From contig NZ_CP028324.1 in NCBI RefSeq assembly GCF_003028855.1, positions 620,001 through 684,000 of the forward strand: DNA of 64,000 nt. The letters run 5' to 3'. This document shows, in pieces, positions 60,447 to 64,000 of the stretch; the stretch's first letter is position 1; every line of letters begins with the position of its first letter. The position numbers and the translations under genes are program-made. The notes under the pieces are model-generated. The model saw nothing but the letters and a program-made list of their open reading frames with translations, had not been told where the DNA came from and did not search any database. The stretch is from Pseudoduganella armeniaca (GTDB lineage Bacteria > Pseudomonadota > Gammaproteobacteria > Burkholderiales > Burkholderiaceae_D).

Positions 60447-60977
60447 CTAAACCACCACGCCTTCCCGCTCGCGCGTATAAATGCCGACCGCTTTGCCATA
60501 TATTTCCATCTCCGCTTCATAGCTCAGCCCAAGACGCCTGGCGACACGCAGCGACGACTCGTTGGCCGAGTCGATGAGAGCCCGGACTTTGGGTTCGCGC
60601 CGGATCTCCAGCGCATGGTTCAGGACGGCCGCCGCCGCTTCGTTCGCGAAGCCCTGGCCCGAAAAGCGGCGATAGGTATTCCAGCCAAGCTCCATCACCG
60701 TGGATTCCTCGCGAAAGAACGCGCCCACAGTGCCGACAAGTTGACCAGTCGCCTTGTCCTCGACAGCCCACCATCCGGCGCCATGTATGCTCCATAGTCC
60801 TGCTTGTGAACAGAAGATGCGCCATGCCGCATGGCGGTCAGCCAGGCCCAAGTAGGCCGAGCTGACAGGGTCGGCGACATGCGCCGCGAATGCGTCAAAG
60901 TCGCCACGGCGATATTCACGAAGCATGAGGCGTTCCGTGTGGAGGTAGGGAACAGAAGTGATGAACTCGCTATTCAT
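60447..60977 (-). CDS. GNAT-family N-acetyltransferase (RimJ/RimL-like)
   Basis: 176-residue acetyl-CoA-dependent acyltransferase. The N-terminus YLHTERLMLREYRRGDFDAF is typical of the RimJ/RimL group, and the acetyl-CoA-binding region is near YRRFSGQGFANEAAAAVLNH, with LIDSANESSLRVARRLGL following. The substrate (ribosomal protein, amino acid or drug) cannot be told. A single gene on the minus strand; nothing in the neighbours suggests its role. Confidence 0.85.
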   Translation of the reverse strand: MNSEFITSVPYLHTERLMLREYRRGDFDAFAAHVADPVSSAYLGLADRHAAWRIFCSQAGLWSIHGAGWWAVEDKATGQLVGTVGAFFREESTVMELGWNTYRRFSGQGFANEAAAAVLNHALEIRREPKVRALIDSANESSLRVARRLGLSYEAEMEIYGKAVGIYTREREGVVV

Positions 60978-61392
60978 GAGCTGGGTTCCATGTACTGGTG
61001 CCAGATAAGCCGTGCATTGCCGGCTACCCGCTGCGATTCAGGCCAATGCTCATCTTCGCCCCATTCGAGTTGCTAGCGATAAGCGTGTTTGGAAAAAAAT
61101 AGCTGGCTTGTTGGCCGGTTTGCGAAGAGCCGTTTCAGGCCGCCAGCGCACTGCCAGTACGGTTCAGTGTACCGGGCCGTTGCCGTCAGAGCAACTAGAC
61201 AGTTTACTGGGTGCTTTGGCGCGGGCAACCCCCCGTCCATCTCATTTCCCTACCAGATTTTACGCCTGCCACCGCTCTCCAATCGTCACTGTTGTACAGA
61301 ATATTTCTTTTGCAATTGGTCTGCACACGCATGCAAGCCACTGCTATCCTTCGCTATTAGATATCGTTTTAATAACTATAACGGAGGTATGG
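60978..61392. other. 415-base gap with no recognised gene
   Basis: Divergent region between the acetyltransferase and the acylase. Open frames run across it but none has a supported start or family. The last 90 bases before the acylase are AT-rich and end in a good GGAGG ribosome binding site at 61383-61387; the promoter is probably there, but I cannot choose elements. Confidence 0.6.
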
Positions 61393-63729
61393 ATGAGGAA
61401 GCATATTGCGGTCGCCATGGGAATCATGCTGCTGGCCGCGCAGACGCAGGCGGCGGGCGTGCGCAGCGAAGTGGCGCGCACCAGTCATGGTGTCGTGCAT
61501 ATCAAGGCCAACGACTATCGCAGCCTGGGCTATGGCGCCGCTTACGCCTACGCCGAAGACAATGTCTGCATGCTGGCGGACACGCTGCTGACGGTGCGCG
61601 GCGAGCGCTCCCGCTACTTTGGCGGCGATGCGCCAGCCACCGCGCCGCGCAACGGCGAGTATGGCGCGGCGATGGACCTGTTCTTCAAGCTGCGCAACGA
61701 AGACAGCGACTTTTTCTTCAAGGGTTACCTCGACCTGGAGCAGCTGCGCGCGGGCTACGCCGCCGGCTCGGCCGACGTGCGCGAGCTGCTGGCCGGCTAT
61801 GCCGACGGCTACAACCGCTTTATCGCTGACAATCGCAGCCGGCTGCCCAAGGCCTGCCGTACCGCGGCCTGGGTCAAGCCCATCAGCGTCGACGACGTCT
61901 ATCTGCTGATCGGCGAAAAGGCGATCCACGCATCCGGCGAGGCATTTGCCGCGGCCATCGTCGGCGCATCGCGCGACCCCGCCGCCGCGCCGCCATCGCT
62001 GAACAAGAGCATGCCAGCCGCCATGAAACCGCTGCCGCGCGGCATTCCGGCTGGTGTCGGCAGTAACGGCCTTGCGCTGGGGCGCGACGCCACCGCCAAT
62101 GGTCGCGGCATCCTTCTCGGCAATCCACACTATCCATGGACCGGCACGGACCGCTTCTACCAGCTGCACATGACCATCCCCGGCAAGTACGACGCGATGG
62201 GCGTCAGCCTGGGTGGATTGCCACTGGTGTCGATCGGCTTCAACAAGCACCTGGCGTGGACGCATACCGTGACGGCGGCCTACCACTTCACGACGTTCAT
62301 GCTGACGCTGGACCCGTCGGACCCGAGCGGCACCACCTATTACTACGATGGCGCGCCCATCAAGATGACGGAACGGACCGTCGCTGTCGATGTACTGCAG
62401 GCTGACGGCACCATCGCGACGAAGCAGCGCACGTTCTACTTCAGCAAACATGGCGCCGTGATCGTCATGCCGGATGCCGGCGTGGACTGGATCGCGCAAA
62501 CCGCGTTCGTCCTGGGCGATGCCAACCGCCTGAACACGCGCCTGGCGGAACAGTGGCTGGCGATCGGCAAAGCCGACAGCGTGCAAGCGCTGCAGCGCAG
62601 TGCCAATTCGATCGCCGGCCTGCCGTGGGTGAACACGATCGCGGCCGACAGTGACGGCAACGCGTTGTACATCGACGCCAGCGTGGTGCCGCACGTCGCC
62701 ACCGAGCGCTTCGCGTCGGACTGCATGCTGGCGCCGACATTGCTGGCACTGGACGGCTCGCGCAGCGAATGCGAATGGGGCCAGGACCCGGACACCCCCA
62801 AGGGCATCTTCGGCGCCGGCAACACGCCAGCGCTGATCCGCCAGGATTACGTGGTGAATTCGAACGACAACTACTGGCTGACCAATGCCCGGGCGCCGTT
62901 GATGGGGCCGGAGCCATACGGCTACTCGCCGCTGTACGGCACGCCAGGCACGCAGCCAACGCTGCGCACGCGCCTGGGCCTCGTCCAGCTGGAAGGCGCG
63001 CTGGCACAGCAGCAGTTCCTGCATACCAGCGACGTGCAGGACCTGCTGTTCTCCAACCGTGTCCATGCTGCCGAACTGGTGCTGCCGGAACTGCTGTCGG
63101 CATGCTTCAAGGCGCACGACCTGCGCCTGCTGTTGCCTTGCGCGGTATTGACGACATGGGACCGCAAGGCCGACGTCGACAGCCGCGGCGCGGTGCTGTT
63201 CCGCGAATTCTGGAACACGGTCCGTACCCGTGCCGACCTGTGGGCCGTGCCGTTCGACCCTGCCGATCCGGTCAGCACGCCGCGCGGGGTTGCTGCCGAG
63301 GCCACGCCGGCGTTGCTGGCGGCCTTGCGCGACGCGTCGACGAAACTGCAATCGCTGGGCGTGCCCCTGTACGGCCGCCTGGGCGATTATCAGACCCAGA
63401 CGCGCAACGGCCGGCGCATCGGCCTGCACGGCGGCCAAGGCGATGAGGACGGCGTCTACAACGTGTTGACGATGGCGACGGACCTGACGTCGTCCGGCTA
63501 TCGCGATGTCGCGTGGGGTAGCAGCTACATCCAGCTGGTCGGCTTCGACAATGCCGGCCCGGTGGCAAAGGGCGTGCTGACGTATGGCCAGTCGGTCGAT
63601 CCGCTGTCGCCGTACTATGCCGACCAGCTGTCGCTGTTCGCCAGGAAGACGCTGGTGACGCTGCCGTTCACCGAGGCGCAGATCCGCACCGACCGCAATT
63701 ACTCGCGCAAGGTCCTGACGGACAAATAA
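61393..63729 (+). CDS. Penicillin acylase family protein (PvdQ/AHL-acylase-like)
   Basis: 778-residue secreted Ntn-hydrolase precursor. Signal peptide MRKHIAVAMGIMLLAAQTQA is followed by an alpha-chain (TSHGVVHIKANDYRSLGYG). The self-processing site is GVGSN, making Ser224 the N-terminal nucleophile of the beta-chain, and the next conserved stretches LLGNPHYPW and FNKHLAWTHT fit the PvdQ/QuiP/aculeacin acylase branch. Members cut acyl chains from acyl-homoserine lactones, lipopeptides or siderophore precursors; which one cannot be told. GGAGG precedes the ATG. The following gene is a related acylase. Confidence 0.88.
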   Translation: MRKHIAVAMGIMLLAAQTQAAGVRSEVARTSHGVVHIKANDYRSLGYGAAYAYAEDNVCMLADTLLTVRGERSRYFGGDAPATAPRNGEYGAAMDLFFKLRNEDSDFFFKGYLDLEQLRAGYAAGSADVRELLAGYADGYNRFIADNRSRLPKACRTAAWVKPISVDDVYLLIGEKAIHASGEAFAAAIVGASRDPAAAPPSLNKSMPAAMKPLPRGIPAGVGSNGLALGRDATANGRGILLGNPHYPWTGTDRFYQLHMTIPGKYDAMGVSLGGLPLVSIGFNKHLAWTHTVTAAYHFTTFMLTLDPSDPSGTTYYYDGAPIKMTERTVAVDVLQADGTIATKQRTFYFSKHGAVIVMPDAGVDWIAQTAFVLGDANRLNTRLAEQWLAIGKADSVQALQRSANSIAGLPWVNTIAADSDGNALYIDASVVPHVATERFASDCMLAPTLLALDGSRSECEWGQDPDTPKGIFGAGNTPALIRQDYVVNSNDNYWLTNARAPLMGPEPYGYSPLYGTPGTQPTLRTRLGLVQLEGALAQQQFLHTSDVQDLLFSNRVHAAELVLPELLSACFKAHDLRLLLPCAVLTTWDRKADVDSRGAVLFREFWNTVRTRADLWAVPFDPADPVSTPRGVAAEATPALLAALRDASTKLQSLGVPLYGRLGDYQTQTRNGRRIGLHGGQGDEDGVYNVLTMATDLTSSGYRDVAWGSSYIQLVGFDNAGPVAKGVLTYGQSVDPLSPYYADQLSLFARKTLVTLPFTEAQIRTDRNYSRKVLTDK

Positions 63730-63857
63730 GTAACCAGGTCGTGCCGCGGCGCCGCGAGGCGCCCGGTACGACTGTCGAGCCGGCGCGCGTTTGCGCACGA
63801 TCAAAGCCCGATACAGGGTGCTTGCGATGATGTCCGTTGACTCATCGGAGGCAGATC
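63730..63857. other. Gap between the two acylase genes
   Basis: 128 bases without a gene. I see no strong terminator. A CGGAGG ribosome binding site (63846-63851) belongs to the next gene. Confidence 0.5.
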
Positions 63858-64000
63858 ATGCGGTGGCTTTGGATTGCATTGCTGTGGACGCTTTTGGCGG
63901 GCTGCGGCGACAGTAGCGGACGTCCCGCACCCCCTCTTGGCGCGGAGCTCGCGCGCACATCGCACGGCGTCGTTCACGTGCGCGCCGACGATTTCGACGG
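63858..64000 (+). CDS. Second penicillin acylase family protein, lipoprotein, 3' end outside window
   Basis: The first 47 residues are visible. A lipoprotein signal peptide ends in the lipobox LLAGC, then AELARTSHGVVHVRADDFDG, which parallels the start of the preceding acylase (EVARTSHGVVHIKANDYRS). So it is a tandem paralogue that would be membrane-tethered rather than free in the periplasm. The catalytic part is outside the window. Confidence 0.75.
   Translation, partial: MRWLWIALLWTLLAGCGDSSGRPAPPLGAELARTSHGVVHVRADDFD

Noticed and set aside
60981..61829. Open frames in the gap upstream of the acylase (such as one starting at 61089)
   Set aside because: They run on into the wrong frame of the acylase and have no supported start or family.

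Overview
The window comes from a GC-rich betaproteobacterium of the Oxalobacteraceae, in the Massilia / Duganella / Pseudoduganella neighbourhood. The evidence is the 16S rRNA type, the XrtA (exosortase A) exopolysaccharide locus and the general gene content. I cannot name the species. Genes are tightly packed, with many ATGA or TGATG start/stop overlaps.

Positions 1-17824 (+ strand) are the distal part of an exopolysaccharide locus coupled to exosortase A. It holds the XrtA-associated ATPase (5' end cut by the window), a UDP-GlcNAc 2-epimerase, a polysaccharide deacetylase, a FemAB-like protein, four GT4 glycosyltransferases, XrtA with a fused EpsI-like domain, an asparagine-synthetase-type amidotransferase, a CapK/phenylacetate-CoA-ligase-like protein, an O-antigen-ligase-like polymerase, a second deacetylase broken by a one-base frameshift, a Wzx-type flippase and a small 2Fe-2S ferredoxin. 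Together they would make, modify, polymerise and export a surface polysaccharide, and process PEP-CTERM proteins. No PEP-CTERM substrate lies in the window.

Positions 17821-29915 are housekeeping genes: a ubiquitin-fold (MoaD/ThiS) protein paired with a BNR-repeat protein, a TetR regulator divergent from a metallo-beta-lactamase-fold hydrolase, a D,D-carboxypeptidase, an alpha/beta hydrolase with a thioredoxin-like ferredoxin, an MCE/Mla-type lipid ABC transporter operon (permease, ATPase, MlaD, lipoprotein, VanZ), and a B12-binding radical SAM protein.

Two complete rRNA operons (about 29959-35498 and 54673-60210; 16S, tRNA-Ile, tRNA-Ala, 23S, 5S) lie in the same orientation about 24.7 kb apart. 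Promoters, boxA sites, RNase III stems and terminators can be read in both. They are not identical: one 23S helix block differs with coordinated changes on both sides of its helices, and one 16S copy carries a change at a conserved position. A palindromic element of about 130-150 bp follows each operon.

Between the rRNA operons, on the minus strand, is the most interesting locus (35686-42630): a WGR + HEAT/ARM-repeat protein, a winged-helix SWIM zinc-finger protein, a structured non-coding RNA with the a1/a2 inverted repeat and long msd hairpin of a retron, and a retron reverse transcriptase (NAxxH, YADD and VTG motifs) with a long N-terminal extension and a hydrophobic C-terminal tail. I read this as a complete retron of the ARM/WH-SWIM kind, probably an anti-phage system. 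After it, on the plus strand, come a DUF885 peptidase and a yfaA-yfaT-yfaS-yfaQ-yfaP-like operon of secreted proteins around an alpha-2-macroglobulin that lacks the thioester Cys. The window ends with a GNAT acetyltransferase and two tandem penicillin-acylase-family genes, the second cut by the window end.
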